Shown: positions 28,385-38,969, counted from the stretch's first letter. The stretch: DNA of 64,000 bases from Metabacillus sediminilitoris (GCF_009720625.1 NZ_CP046266.1:5499501-5563500); one strand, 5' to 3'. Program-made: numbers and translations. Notes: generated by a model from the sequence alone, not told the origin.

Positions 28385-29146
28385 GTGGGAACACTTTTAG
28401 AAAAGATATGGATTGACGAACAGTTGGAAACATTGCCCTTATGGCAACAAACAGCCTATAGATCCTTTTCTTCCATGATAGCTGATGATGAAAATATGTA
28501 TCCATGTATTCCTGCAAAATATGGGTTTTTATCAAACAATTTGAGGTTTAGTTTTGTCGGCGATCCACGAGAAGAGAGTTCAATAAAGGAACTTGCTGAT
28601 GCTTTAAGGGAATATAGAAAATGTTCACGTCATACAGGTAAATATTCCTCTTTAGCGGTTTTCTTTGAAACACCCGAAGATATGCTTAAAGATCATGATG
28701 TTGAAAACTATCGTGAATTATTTTGGTCTGTTTTAAATAAGGTTACAACATTTGATGAAAAGGAATGGCCAGATTATATTCCAACAGACCCCTCAAACAA
28801 CAAATGGGAATTTTGTTTTAATGGAGAGCCGTATTTTATCTTCTGTGCTACGCCTGCTCATAAAATTCGTAAAAGTCGTTATTTCCCCTCCCTATTCATG
28901 GCATTTCAGCCACGTTGGGTGTTTGAAGAAATGAACGACTCTACAGCATATGGACGCAAAATGAAAAAGGTAATACGTAGGCGCCTTGTTAATTATGATG
29001 GAATTCCAGGTCACCCTGATTTAAAATGGTACGGGCAAGAAGACAATTTTGAATGGAAACAATATTTTTTAAGCGATGATAACAGCAGTCCTTCTAAATG
29101 TCCCTTTATGAGAATGAAAAACAAACTTTCTGGTTTACTAAAGTAA
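28385..29146 (+). CDS. YqcI/YcgG family protein
   Basis: 253 residues, GTG start behind AAGGAGGATATCGGA. Family features are visible: an N-terminal YPCIPAKYGF, FVGDPREESSIKELADALREY, the central ELFWSVLNKVTTFDEKEWP, the WEFCFNGEPYFIFCATPAH stretch and the C-terminal CPFMRM. Proteins of this family are widespread in Bacillus and some relatives resemble heme-oxygenase-like enzymes; biochemical role uncertain. Single gene, no clear operon. Confidence 0.85.
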   Translation: MGTLLEKIWIDEQLETLPLWQQTAYRSFSSMIADDENMYPCIPAKYGFLSNNLRFSFVGDPREESSIKELADALREYRKCSRHTGKYSSLAVFFETPEDMLKDHDVENYRELFWSVLNKVTTFDEKEWPDYIPTDPSNNKWEFCFNGEPYFIFCATPAHKIRKSRYFPSLFMAFQPRWVFEEMNDSTAYGRKMKKVIRRRLVNYDGIPGHPDLKWYGQEDNFEWKQYFLSDDNSSPSKCPFMRMKNKLSGLLK

Positions 29147-29233
29147 AAGCGGTTATATGGAATATATAGAGCAGGCTCACAACTATCTGAGTCTGTTTTC
29201 CTTTGCCTTTAGGATCGATATTCAAGGGATCGT

Positions 29234-30181
29234 TTATTGCAGCGTTTTTCGGCGGAACGGCAGTGTCATACAACGAATCCCACCACCTGATTTCTCTAGC
29301 TCAGTCACTTCTATTTCGATAAATTTCTTTTTTTTCAATTTAGGATGATCTTTCATCATTTGCTTATGTGCTTTCTTGCTGATTAATAATGTCTCTGGAT
29401 CTAGATTAAGAAAGTTGAGATCAGGAACCGTATCATATTCCATTAACCAGTAAACTTCAAATCCATGTCGATTTAAAAATTGCTCCGGCATTTCATACCG
29501 AGATGTATTCTCCGTTATGACGTTTACAGGAAAATAACGCAAATAGCTTTTTGATATCACTAAATCCTTGTTTGCTACATTACAATTCATATCTAAATGA
29601 AGGGTATCTGATCTTCGCGGTAAATCGATTATTCCTATTTCAGAAAAACCGGCATTGAATATTTTGCCCTTTACTTGCTCAATACTTTCGATACTTGTTC
29701 GGATGCCACTATTTATAAAGACAACATCTTTATTAAGGATAAGAACATCTCCAAACTCTAATGCTTTTACCTTATTATTTTCATTTATTAAAAACGTATC
29801 AGAAAACCATTTTTTCATTAATAAATGTGCTTGTACATACTCAGGACGCCTCATCGAGATTCCTGGTTCTCCAGGTAAAATCACATTTCCAAATACACAA
29901 GCAAGGTCACGTACAAAGAAACGATTAATCAACTGGTCACTAAGGATCTGATCTTCCTTTAATAGTTCCTTCGAATAATCAATTACTTTAATTCCTGCAT
30001 TTTCAAAAGCCTCTCTAAGCTCATAAAAATTTTCTTGTGCGATTGCTTGATTTATAGGAGAGCTCCATTGAACATACTCAGCTGTTTTCAAATCAGGAAC
30101 ATCTAACTTAGCTGGTGCACAAAGCATAACAACCTCAAGCTCTTCATGCTCAGACCAACAATTAGGTTGAAATGATAACAT
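29234..30181 (-). CDS. Amidinotransferase/dimethylarginine dimethylaminohydrolase-fold protein
   Basis: 315 residues of the guanidine-modifying (arginine deiminase/DDAH) superfamily. Catalytic elements appear in order: FVRDLACVFGN (Arg91, Asp92), LEFGDVLIL (Glu142, Asp145), LHLDMNCN (His195) and C-terminal SGGGIRCMTLP with nucleophile Cys304. The family hydrolyses or transfers amidino groups of arginine-like substrates; the exact substrate cannot be told, and several Bacillus homologues are simply called arginine deiminase-related. Single leftward gene between YqcI-like and CotF-like genes. Confidence 0.85.
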   Translation of the reverse strand: MLSFQPNCWSEHEELEVVMLCAPAKLDVPDLKTAEYVQWSSPINQAIAQENFYELREAFENAGIKVIDYSKELLKEDQILSDQLINRFFVRDLACVFGNVILPGEPGISMRRPEYVQAHLLMKKWFSDTFLINENNKVKALEFGDVLILNKDVVFINSGIRTSIESIEQVKGKIFNAGFSEIGIIDLPRRSDTLHLDMNCNVANKDLVISKSYLRYFPVNVITENTSRYEMPEQFLNRHGFEVYWLMEYDTVPDLNFLNLDPETLLISKKAHKQMMKDHPKLKKKKFIEIEVTELEKSGGGIRCMTLPFRRKTLQ

Positions 30182-30381
30182 TTGTTCCCCAGCCCTTCCC
30201 TCTTTCTATCTGTTTTTTATCGTTACCATTTACAAAGGGAATATGTGAGCAAACTATAATGAGAACAATACTTGTAAAGACTTTTACAAAAAGGGATTTG
30301 GAAAATAATAAAACACCTCATAAATGTTTTTAATAAGGAGAATATAGATATGTACTTGACTTAAACAGGAGGGAATTCAAC

Positions 30382-31026
30382 ATGCAAAATATGAACCAAA
30401 ACCAAATGGGAAATCAATTACCAACAAATATGCCTATTAATCAAACAATGTCGAAAAACCATGGTGGTCATGAAGTATTTGATGCACACGAAGTCATAAC
30501 TGGTCTAATAAGCATGCTAGATCAATATCAAATGTATGACCAATATATTAAGGATCCAGAATTAAAGTCTATTTTACAGCGACAATCTTCATTTGTAACA
30601 CAAATGTACAACACAGTTGTAGAAAGCTTTCAAACCGGACAAGATCCTGCTGTTCCTACCCAACAATATAAAATGGAGCAAAACAATAATGTTGTATATG
30701 GTATAAAACCAAGTCAACCTAAAAAGCCTGTTCAGTCAATTAACGAGCTTTCCGATCAATGCATTTCTACTTTTATGTTAGGAAACACTAAATCGTTAGC
30801 GCCCCTATTAACGATGGCAGCACTTGAAATGACCAACCCAGTCTTACGCCGTGTCATTGCAGATAGTGTACCGAATTTAATTGAATTAAGCTATGAAATC
30901 TTTCTTTATCAAAACAAGCATGGTTATTATCAGGTTCCACAATTGATGGATCAAGATATGAACCTCATGCTTTCTAGCTATGCAAAGGTACCTATACAAG
31001 GGAATATGCCTAATATTCCTCATTAA
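30382..31026 (+). CDS. CotF-domain spore coat protein
   Basis: 214 residues. A Met/Asn/Gln-rich start (QNMNQNQMGNQLPTNMPINQ) is followed by a helical CotF domain (FDAHEVITGLISMLDQYQMYDQYIKDPELKSILQRQSSFVTQMYNTVVESF) and a second similar half (ELSDQCISTFMLGNTKSLAPLLTMAALEMTNPVLRRVIADSVPNLIELSYEIFLYQNKHGYY). Fits a structural spore-coat protein made in the mother cell. AGGAGGG lies before the ATG and a terminator follows. Confidence 0.88.
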   Translation: MQNMNQNQMGNQLPTNMPINQTMSKNHGGHEVFDAHEVITGLISMLDQYQMYDQYIKDPELKSILQRQSSFVTQMYNTVVESFQTGQDPAVPTQQYKMEQNNNVVYGIKPSQPKKPVQSINELSDQCISTFMLGNTKSLAPLLTMAALEMTNPVLRRVIADSVPNLIELSYEIFLYQNKHGYYQVPQLMDQDMNLMLSSYAKVPIQGNMPNIPH

Positions 31027-31032
31027 ATAAGA

Positions 31033-31072
31033 AGCGCTGGATGTAAGATAACACCTTACTCCAGCTTTTTTT
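31033..31072 (+). terminator. Terminator of the CotF-like gene
   Basis: GCTGGATGTAAG and CTTACTCCAGC around a seven-base loop, then seven T. Confidence 0.85.
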
Positions 31073-31224
31073 ATTTATTTGCTTCATCGCTCTGTTGAAG
31101 GACGTTTTCCTCGATGCATAGTCTAATTTTGCCCTTTATAAACGATTCTTTTTTCTGAAAATCGCTAAATTTCAAACAAACAGTTATTGCATCCATATAA
31201 AAATCATAGTAAACTTAACTCAAC

Positions 31225-31241
31225 TTAATTAAATTAATTAA
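31225..31241 (+). promoter_or_regulatory. Palindromic operator upstream of the gal operon
   Basis: TTAATTAAATTAATTAA is symmetrical about its central A and nearly identical to the palindrome in front of the ROK regulator at 37249-37267. It lies 49 bases before galK. Confidence 0.65.
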
Positions 31242-31289
31242 CTAAGTGTTGTTCTTATTATAAGTTAACAAGTTAAAACAGGAGGAATT

Positions 31290-32471
31290 ATGAATACAAT
31301 TGAGAATTTAACAAATAAATTTCGGTCGATTTTCGATACAAATAAAACACCTAGGACCTTTTTCGCACCTGGGAGAATTAACTTAATTGGCGAACATACT
31401 GATTATAACGGAGGACATGTGTTCCCTGCTTCCCTTTCATTTGGAACATATGCTCTTGGCTTAAAACGGGAAGATCAAAAATTACGCTTTTATTCACTGA
31501 ATTTCCCTGAAATCGGAATGGTAGAATGTGATTTATCAGATTTAGCATTTGAAGAAGGACACAACTGGGCGAATTATCCAAAAGGAATATTGCTTTATTT
31601 AATAGAATCTGGTCATGAGATCCTTCATGGAGCTGATATTTTATTTTATGGAAATATCCCAAATGGCGCCGGTCTCTCTTCTTCTGCATCAATTGAGCTG
31701 GCTACAGGAGTTTTATTTGAAGGATTATTTGGGTTAAACATTGGCCGTATCCAAATGATCCAACTCGGGCAGAAAGTTGAAAACGAATACATTGGTGTGA
31801 ATAGCGGGATTATGGACCAGTTTGCAATCGGTATGGGGAAAAAGGATCATGCGATCCTATTAAACTGCCAAACTCTAGAATACGAGTATGCCCCACTTTC
31901 ATTGAACGATTATGTAATTATGATTATAAATACAAATAAACAACGGACATTGGCGGGATCTAAATACAATGAAAGGCGTGCTCAATGCGAAGAGGCACTA
32001 AGACAGTTACAAAAAGAGCTATCGATTCATAGTTTAGGAGAATTAACAACAGATCAATTTGAGGAATATAAACATCTGATCACTGATGAAATCAATCAAA
32101 AACGCGCCAAGCATGCTGTCTACGAAAATGCTCGTACATTGGAAGCGTTGGAAAGGCTGCAGCAGGGTGATCTCATACACTTTGGAAAATTAATGAATGC
32201 ATCACATTTATCATTAAGGGATGATTATGAGGTAAGCTGCCTTGAGCTTGACACTGTCGTAAAAACAGCATGGGAAATTGAGGGTGTTTTAGGGGCACGG
32301 ATGACTGGTGCTGGATTTGGCGGATGTGCTATTGCCATTGTAGCAAAAGAAAATGTAACAGAATTCGAAGAAAATATAAACGCTATCTACCGAGAAGTTG
32401 TTGGATATGATGCCACTTTTTATCAAGCATCCATTGGTGATGGAGCAAAAGAAATTTCTGAGGAGTGTTAA
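31290..32471 (+). CDS. galK: Galactokinase
   Basis: 393-residue GHMP kinase that phosphorylates galactose at C1 with ATP, entry step of the Leloir pathway. Signature [22 protein letters not shown] near residue 27; ATP loop [15 protein letters not shown]; catalytic region [16 protein letters not shown]-terminal motif [22 protein letters not shown] lies four bases before the ATG. First gene of galK-galE-galT-galM with gaps of one to 13 bases. Confidence 0.96.
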   Translation: MNTIENLTNKFRSIFDTNKTPRTFFAPGRINLIGEHTDYNGGHVFPASLSFGTYALGLKREDQKLRFYSLNFPEIGMVECDLSDLAFEEGHNWANYPKGILLYLIESGHEILHGADILFYGNIPNGAGLSSSASIELATGVLFEGLFGLNIGRIQMIQLGQKVENEYIGVNSGIMDQFAIGMGKKDHAILLNCQTLEYEYAPLSLNDYVIMIINTNKQRTLAGSKYNERRAQCEEALRQLQKELSIHSLGELTTDQFEEYKHLITDEINQKRAKHAVYENARTLEALERLQQGDLIHFGKLMNASHLSLRDDYEVSCLELDTVVKTAWEIEGVLGARMTGAGFGGCAIAIVAKENVTEFEENINAIYREVVGYDATFYQASIGDGAKEISEEC

Positions 32472-32472
32472 T

Positions 32473-33468
32473 ATGAGTGTTCTCGTTTTAGGTGGAGCAG
32501 GTTATATCGGATCACATGCAGTCTATCAATTAATCGATCAAGGTGAAAAGGTTGTAATCGTTGATAATCTTGAAACAGGCCACAGAGATGCGCTACATCC
32601 TAAGGCAGCTTTTTATGAGGGCGATATTCGCAATGGCGATTTTCTCAACTCTATCTTTGAAAAAGAGTCGATCGATGCAGTAATTCATTTTGCAGCAAAT
32701 TCACTTGTCGGTGAATCGATGGAAAATCCTCTTAAATACTTTGATAATAATGTTTACGGAACACAGGTTTTACTTCAAGCAATGATTGAACATAATGTAA
32801 AAAAAATTGTTTTCTCTTCAACAGCAGCAACCTATGGAGAGCCTGAATCGGTACCCATTCTTGAAACCATGCCAACAATCCCAACTAGTACGTATGGGGA
32901 AACAAAACTTACCATGGAAAAATTAATGAAATGGACAGAACAAGCACACGGCATAAAATATGTTTCCTTACGTTATTTCAATGTGGCAGGTGCAAGAGAA
33001 ACGGCTGAAATTGGTGAAGATCATCAGCCTGAAACACATCTTGTTCCAATTATTTTACAGACAGCTCTTGGGCAGCGTTCCCATATTACCATTTTTGGCG
33101 ATGATTACAATACACCTGATGGTACATGTATCCGCGACTATGTTCATGTGGAAGATTTAATCAGCGCACATTTGCTAGCATTGAAATATCTACGAAATGG
33201 CGGTAAAAGCAATGTGTTCAACCTTGGAAGCAATAAAGGCTTTTCAGTAAAAGAAATGATTGATGAGGCTAAACTTGTAACTGGCAGAGATATTCCAGCT
33301 AAAATAGGTGCACGCAGAGCAGGTGATCCGAGCATATTAATTGCCAGCTCTGAAAAGGCAAAACAAGTATTAGGCTGGAATCCAACCCAAACTTCCGTTA
33401 CAAAAATCATTAAAGATGCATGGAATTGGCATTCTACTCATCCTAAAGGCTATAGAAAGGAAGTGTGA
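32473..33468 (+). CDS. galE: UDP-glucose 4-epimerase
   Basis: 331-residue short-chain dehydrogenase-fold epimerase interconverting UDP-galactose and UDP-glucose. NAD-binding GGAGYIGSH at residues 7-15; catalytic Ser/Thr and Tyr-x3-Lys in SSTAATYG and [21 protein letters not shown] follows. The ATG at 32473 is one base after the galK stop with GAGGAG before it; the frame extends upstream inside galK but that is not needed. Confidence 0.96.
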   Translation: MSVLVLGGAGYIGSHAVYQLIDQGEKVVIVDNLETGHRDALHPKAAFYEGDIRNGDFLNSIFEKESIDAVIHFAANSLVGESMENPLKYFDNNVYGTQVLLQAMIEHNVKKIVFSSTAATYGEPESVPILETMPTIPTSTYGETKLTMEKLMKWTEQAHGIKYVSLRYFNVAGARETAEIGEDHQPETHLVPIILQTALGQRSHITIFGDDYNTPDGTCIRDYVHVEDLISAHLLALKYLRNGGKSNVFNLGSNKGFSVKEMIDEAKLVTGRDIPAKIGARRAGDPSILIASSEKAKQVLGWNPTQTSVTKIIKDAWNWHSTHPKGYRKEV

Positions 33469-33470
33469 AC

Positions 33471-34949
33471 ATGATCTATCAATATATAGCTGATCTGATT
33501 CATAAAGCGTTAGAAGTAGAATTAATTGAACCAGCAGATACGATTTATGTTCAGAATCAAGTGATGTATTTATTGGGATTAGATTCATTTCCGGAAATAG
33601 AAGATCAAAAAAGCATTGATCATATCCCAGACATCCTTGAAAAAATAATCTCATATGCGGTTGAGCATAACGTGATAAGTAATGTGTTTGATGACAAGGA
33701 AATACTGGCTGCAAATATTATGAATTGCTTTGTTCCAAGACCATCTGTTGTCAATTCGACTTTCTATAATAAATATGAAGTATCACCGATAGAAGCTACT
33801 GATTATTTCTATAACCTAAGTAAAAACAATAATTATATTCAGTTGAACCGAATTCAGAAAAATATATCCTATAAAGTTGATACTCTATATGGTCAAATGG
33901 ATATTACTATTAATTTATCAAAGCCCGAAAAGGATCCAGAGCAAATTAAGCGAGAACGTGAAATAAAGCAAACTGGAAACTATCCAAAATGTCTCTTGTG
34001 CAAAGAAAATGAAGGATATGCAGGAAGAACTGGGTATCCAGCGCGTGCAAATCATAGAATTATTAACGTTCCTCTCTTAGATGAAAATTGGTATTTACAA
34101 TATTCACCATATGTCTACTATAATGAACACAGCATTTTGCTCTCTGAAGAACATCGTGAAATGAAAATTAACCGTAAGGCATTTGATCGATTGCTTACTT
34201 TCACAGCTAAATTCCCTCATTATTTTATCGGGTCAAATGCTGATTTGCCAATTGTGGGCGGTTCGATTTTAAGTCATGATCATTATCAAGCTGGTAGATA
34301 TGAATTTGCCATGACTAACGCGGAAGATGCTTTTTCGTTTCTGTTACATGCTTATCCAGAAATCAATGCTTCTATTTTAAAATGGCCGATGTCAGTAATC
34401 CGCTTGCGAGGAACAGATAGTGACCAGCTTGTCGATGCAGCAGATCATATTTTACAGACATGGAGAGGCTATTCTGATGAAATGGCAAATATAGTGGCAT
34501 TTACAGAAAATACGCCGCACAACACGGTTACTCCTATTGCCCGAAATCGAGATGGCATCTATGAGCTTGATCTCGTTTTAAGAAATAATCGCACAACTGA
34601 TGAACATCCACTTGGAATTTTCCATCCACATGCTGATGTCCATCATATTAAAAAAGAAAACATTGGATTAATTGAAGTGATGGGGCTCGCTGTTTTACCA
34701 CCTAGACTAAAGGATGAATTAACTGAGATTAAGAGATTCATACTAGGACAATCAAGTCAAGTAGCAGCATACCATCAGGATTGGGCCGAACAAATTAGAA
34801 ATGAGTATGGGACACTTACTAATTCAGAAGAGGCAGAATCTATTTTACACACAGAGCTTGGCAAGAAATTTGTCAGGGTCCTACAAGATGCAGGTGTAAT
34901 GAAAGAGCAGGAAGCATTTCATAGATTCATTTATACACTAAACAAATAG
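33471..34949 (+). CDS. galT: UTP-hexose-1-phosphate uridylyltransferase, Firmicutes type
   Basis: About 492 residues, the class II GalT found in Bacillus and lactic acid bacteria, lacking the short HIT-like form of E. coli. Motifs: YPKCLLCKENEGYAGRTGYPARANHRIINVPL, NEHSILLSEEHREM, GGSILSHDHYQAGRYEFAM and ENTPHNTVTPIARNRDG. Moves UMP from UDP-glucose to galactose-1-phosphate. ATG 33471 follows GGAAGTG and is two bases after galE. Confidence 0.95.
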   Translation: MIYQYIADLIHKALEVELIEPADTIYVQNQVMYLLGLDSFPEIEDQKSIDHIPDILEKIISYAVEHNVISNVFDDKEILAANIMNCFVPRPSVVNSTFYNKYEVSPIEATDYFYNLSKNNNYIQLNRIQKNISYKVDTLYGQMDITINLSKPEKDPEQIKREREIKQTGNYPKCLLCKENEGYAGRTGYPARANHRIINVPLLDENWYLQYSPYVYYNEHSILLSEEHREMKINRKAFDRLLTFTAKFPHYFIGSNADLPIVGGSILSHDHYQAGRYEFAMTNAEDAFSFLLHAYPEINASILKWPMSVIRLRGTDSDQLVDAADHILQTWRGYSDEMANIVAFTENTPHNTVTPIARNRDGIYELDLVLRNNRTTDEHPLGIFHPHADVHHIKKENIGLIEVMGLAVLPPRLKDELTEIKRFILGQSSQVAAYHQDWAEQIRNEYGTLTNSEEAESILHTELGKKFVRVLQDAGVMKEQEAFHRFIYTLNK

Positions 34950-34961
34950 GTGGGAAGAGAT

Positions 34962-35999
34962 ATGAAGATTGATACTAGAGAAATTCTGGGAAAGTGGAAG
35001 GAATATACGTTAACGAATGACAGAGGTATGGCTGTTAGTGTCCTGAACTTTGGTGGCATCATCACAAAAATCATTGTTCCAGATCGAGATGGAAATAGTG
35101 AAAATGTTGTTCTTGGCTATAAGGATTATAATGAGTATGAATCAAATCCTCATTACTTTGGCGCCATCATTGGCCGCGTTGCTGGCAGAATTCAAGGTGC
35201 TTCTTTTGAAATTGACAATAAGACATATCCTTTAGAGGCAAATAACGGGGAAAACCATCTGCATGGCGGCTCTAATGGATTTCATCAAGTAATATGGGAG
35301 GTTACCCCTATCCAAGCTAAGAAAGAGATAGGCTTAAATCTTTCTTATAAAAGTGTTGATGGAGAAAGCGGCTATCCTGGAAACGTTGAGATTGTGGTTT
35401 CCTATACACTAAATAACGAAAATCAGATTATTATTGATTATAAAGCATCGAGTGATAAAACAACGCCATTTACCTTAACAAACCATACTTACTTCAACTT
35501 AAGCGGCAATACAAAAAATATTGTCCAAGATCATCATGTCACAATTGATAGCAGTTCTTTTGTTGAACTAGACGAATATCTTATCCCAACAGGGAAATTA
35601 CTTCATGTTGAAGGAACCTCTTTTGATTTCCGTACTGGGCATACCCTTGGAGACGGATTTAACAATGAGTTCATCCAAAACAAAATAGCTGAGAATGGAT
35701 ATGATCACTACTTTATTTTTGACAATTCCAGGGAGTATAACGCCATCGTTCGAGAGCCTGGCAGCGGCCGCGTTTTATCAATCAATACGAATCATCCAGG
35801 AATGGTGATGTATACCTCAAATAGTTTGAATGAAGGTTTGGAATTAGCGGAAGGTTCCTCACGGAAATACCTTGGCGTTTGCTTTGAAACTCAGGAATCG
35901 CCAGCATCATTACATCATGAGGGTTTTCCAAATGCGATTTTAAAACCAGGTGAAAATTATCATAAACAAACTGTGTTTACATTTGGCATAGAAGCATAA
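34962..35999 (+). CDS. galM: Aldose 1-epimerase (mutarotase)
   Basis: 345 residues, beta-sandwich mutarotase converting beta-D-galactose to the alpha form used by GalK. Conserved pieces: IIGRVAGRIQGASFEID, NHLHGGSNGFHQVIWEV, PFTLTNHTYFNLSG with catalytic His, and CFETQESPASLHH with catalytic Glu. GGTGGGAAGAG precedes the ATG at 34962, so the GTG frame at 34950 is not used. Last gene of the operon. Confidence 0.94.
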   Translation: MKIDTREILGKWKEYTLTNDRGMAVSVLNFGGIITKIIVPDRDGNSENVVLGYKDYNEYESNPHYFGAIIGRVAGRIQGASFEIDNKTYPLEANNGENHLHGGSNGFHQVIWEVTPIQAKKEIGLNLSYKSVDGESGYPGNVEIVVSYTLNNENQIIIDYKASSDKTTPFTLTNHTYFNLSGNTKNIVQDHHVTIDSSSFVELDEYLIPTGKLLHVEGTSFDFRTGHTLGDGFNNEFIQNKIAENGYDHYFIFDNSREYNAIVREPGSGRVLSINTNHPGMVMYTSNSLNEGLELAEGSSRKYLGVCFETQESPASLHHEGFPNAILKPGENYHKQTVFTFGIEA

Positions 36000-36002
36000 A
36001 AA

Positions 36003-36037
36003 TAAGCTGAACTTTCTCTATGAAGGTTCAGCTTTTA
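36003..36037. terminator. Terminator between gal operon and ROK gene
   Basis: AAGCTGAAC and GTTCAGCTTTT enclose about 13 bases. It can serve both convergent units. Confidence 0.75.
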
Positions 36038-36040
36038 TAA

Positions 36041-37204
36041 TTAAATTGGATCAAATAATTCGATCAATAACAGTGATACAGCACCTAATAAGGTTGCATC
36101 ATCCCCAAGTTCAGTGACAATCACCTTGGTCTGTTTTGCTTCCGTTGTTAACGCTCTTTGCTGAATTGTTTCCATAATTGCTGGCATCATAAACTTTTCA
36201 CTCTTCATGACCCCGCCACCTAAAACAATTTTACTAGGGTTGATAAGATGAATTAAGTTAGTTAAACCAATCCCAATAATCTTTCCGGTTTCATGAAGAT
36301 GGTCAATATAGACTGGATTTCCATGTTGTGCAAGCTCAAATACATCTCTCCCAGTTAAGGAGCCTGCCTCTTCTACTTGCTTTTCAGCCCTGCCGGCAAT
36401 TGCAGCACCACTTACAAACGTTTGCAGGCAGCCGCGATTCCCACATTCACAAATTTCCCCATTTAGATCAAGAGTCATATGGCCAAATTCCCCGGCAATC
36501 CCCTGTGCTCCATGATATAATTTACCGTTTATCACAACGCCGGCTCCAACTCCGCGGCCAATATTAACGGCAACCATGCTCTCTACGTCACCGTGTCCAC
36601 CAAACCAAGATTCACCTAACGCCATGGCTCTGGCATCATTTTCAATTTTTATTGTGATATTGAATTCCCGTTCCAACACATCTTTTATAGGAATATTTCG
36701 TAAGTTCAAATTAGGAGCGACAAGCGACGTTCCCGATTCAACATCAACTACACCATGCATCGCAATACCTATTCCTATGATCTTGTCTACATGGATAGAG
36801 TTAGCCTCGATAATTGTATGGATATTTTCCTTTAGAATGGCAAGAAATTGTTCATTTGTTAACGGTTTGTTCAGCAAACTAGATGTCCGGTGGAAGATCT
36901 CCCCCGTTAAGTCCGTTAGCACACAATCCACTGTTTCAGGTCCTGCATCAACACCAATGACATAAAAAGCATTGCTGTTAATATGCAGCATCGTTGGTTT
37001 TCGCCCGCCACTTGACTCACCTAGCATGCTTTCTCTTACTAAACCCTGCTCAATCAACTCTTTTACAATGCTTGAGACTGTTGGCGGTGTAAGACTTGTT
37101 TCCTTGGCTATTTGTGCCCTTGAGATAGGTTCTGACGTTCGAATCTTATTTAGAATAATCGATTTATTAACAGATTTCATTAATTGAAATGTTCCGCGTT
37201 GCAC
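36041..37204 (-). CDS. ROK-family repressor, probably of the gal operon
   Basis: About 387 residues. N-terminal MarR-like winged helix (NKSIILNKIRTSEPISRAQIAKETSLTPPTVSSIVKELIEQGLV) and ROK sugar-kinase-like domain: VIGVDAGPETVDCVLTDL, DARAMALGESWFGG, VAVNIGRGVGAGVVINGKLYHGAQGIAGEFGHMTLD and the zinc motif CECGNRGCLQ. This is the XylR/NagC layout, a sugar-responsive repressor. GGAGG eight bases before GTG at 37204 makes that the likely start, although ATG at 37219 lies in frame. Control of galKETM is inferred from the shared operator palindrome and adjacency. Confidence 0.88.
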   Translation of the reverse strand: MQRGTFQLMKSVNKSIILNKIRTSEPISRAQIAKETSLTPPTVSSIVKELIEQGLVRESMLGESSGGRKPTMLHINSNAFYVIGVDAGPETVDCVLTDLTGEIFHRTSSLLNKPLTNEQFLAILKENIHTIIEANSIHVDKIIGIGIAMHGVVDVESGTSLVAPNLNLRNIPIKDVLEREFNITIKIENDARAMALGESWFGGHGDVESMVAVNIGRGVGAGVVINGKLYHGAQGIAGEFGHMTLDLNGEICECGNRGCLQTFVSGAAIAGRAEKQVEEAGSLTGRDVFELAQHGNPVYIDHLHETGKIIGIGLTNLIHLINPSKIVLGGGVMKSEKFMMPAIMETIQQRALTTEAKQTKVIVTELGDDATLLGAVSLLLIELFDPI

Positions 37205-37248
37205 GAAGAAGTCCTCCATTTTGGCTGTCTTACCATCATTATAACATA

Positions 37249-37267
37249 GTAAATTAAATTAATTTAC
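37249..37267 (-). promoter_or_regulatory. Palindromic operator of the ROK gene
   Basis: GTAAATTAAATTAATTTAC, a 19-base near-perfect palindrome about the same central A as the galK site. Suggests autoregulation by the ROK protein. Confidence 0.65.
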
Positions 37268-37358
37268 AAATAAGTTTTTACTGATTCTTCCCGATACATA
37301 TCATCTTTTAAAAAATAGGTGGGAATGGAATTCATAGAGACGTGTGAAACAAAAAAAC

Positions 37359-38969
37359 TCAATTACTATTTTTCGAAGATCTTGGTAACCAAATTGTGAA
37401 AGTTGTGCCTGTTCCCTTCTCACTTTCTACTCTCACTTTGCCTTTGTGCAGCTCAATAATATTATAACTCATCGATAATCCGAGACCTAACCCGTTTTCT
37501 TTTGTCGTAAAGAAAGGTGTAGATACCTTTTTCAATGTACTTTTATCCATCCCCATACCATTGTCTTTAATGATTATTTCAATCCCGTCATCATGTAAAT
37601 TAGGATTTACAGAAATTTTTATTTTTCCATTATGTGAGATTGCATCTAAAGAATTTTGGATGATATTTATTAAGACCTGTTTTATTTTATCCCTATCAAT
37701 ATTTACCTTTTCAGTTAGCGAGACATTATATTCTATCTTTATATCTTTATTTGTCACCTGGCTTTCCATTAAAGTAATGATATCTTCAATAAGATCATTC
37801 ATTTCTATAAAAGATTTTGCAATTTCATTTTGATCAGGTTTTGCCATTAGAACAAATTGATTTACAAGATTCTTTATTCTTTCTAACTCGCTAAAAATAA
37901 TCCTAAAATATTCAACCTGTTTACGCTCATTTGTCTTTAATTGTTTTTTTAATAGTTGTAATAATCCTATGATTGATGTAAGCGGGTTACGAATTTCATG
38001 GGCAAGACCAGCGCTTATCTTTCCAATTGCAGACAATTTTTCACTTGCCATAACTTGTTTTTCTAACATTAATCTATCCGTAATATCCCTAAATTGACCA
38101 AATGCTCCATTTACTTGATTGGTCTCATTATATATTGGAAAAGAGTCAAATAAGAAAATCTTATCGGAAATCGTTATTTCGATATCTTCATATTTTTTAT
38201 GACCTCTTAAAACATTTTCCATATACTCCCCAATGATAGGAATCTTCTTTATTGGGCTGTTTATAATCGCTTCTTTTTTACAGGACAAAACTCTCTCTGC
38301 GAATGGATTTACTTCAATTATATTTCCTACTTCATTTGTAATAATGATTCCGTTTCGACTGTTTTTAATTAGTACTTGGTTTAGAATTAATAATTTTTTA
38401 TTCTGTTTATTAACTTTTACTTCACGTTCTATCGAACCTACTGCTGATTGTAATAATCCTAAATGAAATGAACTTGCATCTTGAGCGGTCATCATGACTG
38501 AAATTGTACCGCTTATTTTCCCCGAATGCTGAAAGGGAGCAGAAAAACAAGCACTTTGGTATAAACATCGGTGGAAATGATCAGTACCAATCATTTGAAC
38601 TGGCTGTTCCAAATCCAAAGCCATTGATATACAATTTGTACCCAACTCTGATTCCGTAAATGTGATCCCGCTGGACAGTCCTAAAGACTGTACTTGCCCT
38701 TTTATCATCTCATCTCCGTACATTTCTAAAATGCAGCCTTCAACATCTGTTATGACAATTAAAACCGCCATTCCATTCAAGTCAGAAATTAATTTTGTCA
38801 TAAACTTTCTTGCTACACTTATAACATCATCTAAATGTTCTTTCTTTTGCTGCAGCCTACTTTTGGTCAAACATGATTTAGGAACCGGAATATCATCAGG
38901 GCTCATTTTATATTCTATTAAACATCTCTGATGTGAATGATTAATATATCTATCTTTTATCTGTATCAT
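37359..38969 (-). CDS. GAF-PAS sensor histidine kinase, sporulation-kinase-like
   Basis: 536 residues with no membrane segment. An N-terminal GAF-like domain (about 55-180; DVEGCILEMYGDE, GITFTESELGTNCISMAL, CFSAPFQHSGKISGTISV) resembles that of AcoR-type sigma-54 activators. PAS domain about 195-300. DHp motif AHEIRNPLTSIIGLL with His324, then HATPase boxes IIQNSLDAISHNG, DNGMGMDK, TKENGLGLGLSMSYNII. No response regulator lies beside it, as for KinA-E feeding a phosphorelay. GAGGG lies before the ATG. Confidence 0.85.
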   Translation of the reverse strand: MIQIKDRYINHSHQRCLIEYKMSPDDIPVPKSCLTKSRLQQKKEHLDDVISVARKFMTKLISDLNGMAVLIVITDVEGCILEMYGDEMIKGQVQSLGLSSGITFTESELGTNCISMALDLEQPVQMIGTDHFHRCLYQSACFSAPFQHSGKISGTISVMMTAQDASSFHLGLLQSAVGSIEREVKVNKQNKKLLILNQVLIKNSRNGIIITNEVGNIIEVNPFAERVLSCKKEAIINSPIKKIPIIGEYMENVLRGHKKYEDIEITISDKIFLFDSFPIYNETNQVNGAFGQFRDITDRLMLEKQVMASEKLSAIGKISAGLAHEIRNPLTSIIGLLQLLKKQLKTNERKQVEYFRIIFSELERIKNLVNQFVLMAKPDQNEIAKSFIEMNDLIEDIITLMESQVTNKDIKIEYNVSLTEKVNIDRDKIKQVLINIIQNSLDAISHNGKIKISVNPNLHDDGIEIIIKDNGMGMDKSTLKKVSTPFFTTKENGLGLGLSMSYNIIELHKGKVRVESEKGTGTTFTIWLPRSSKNSN

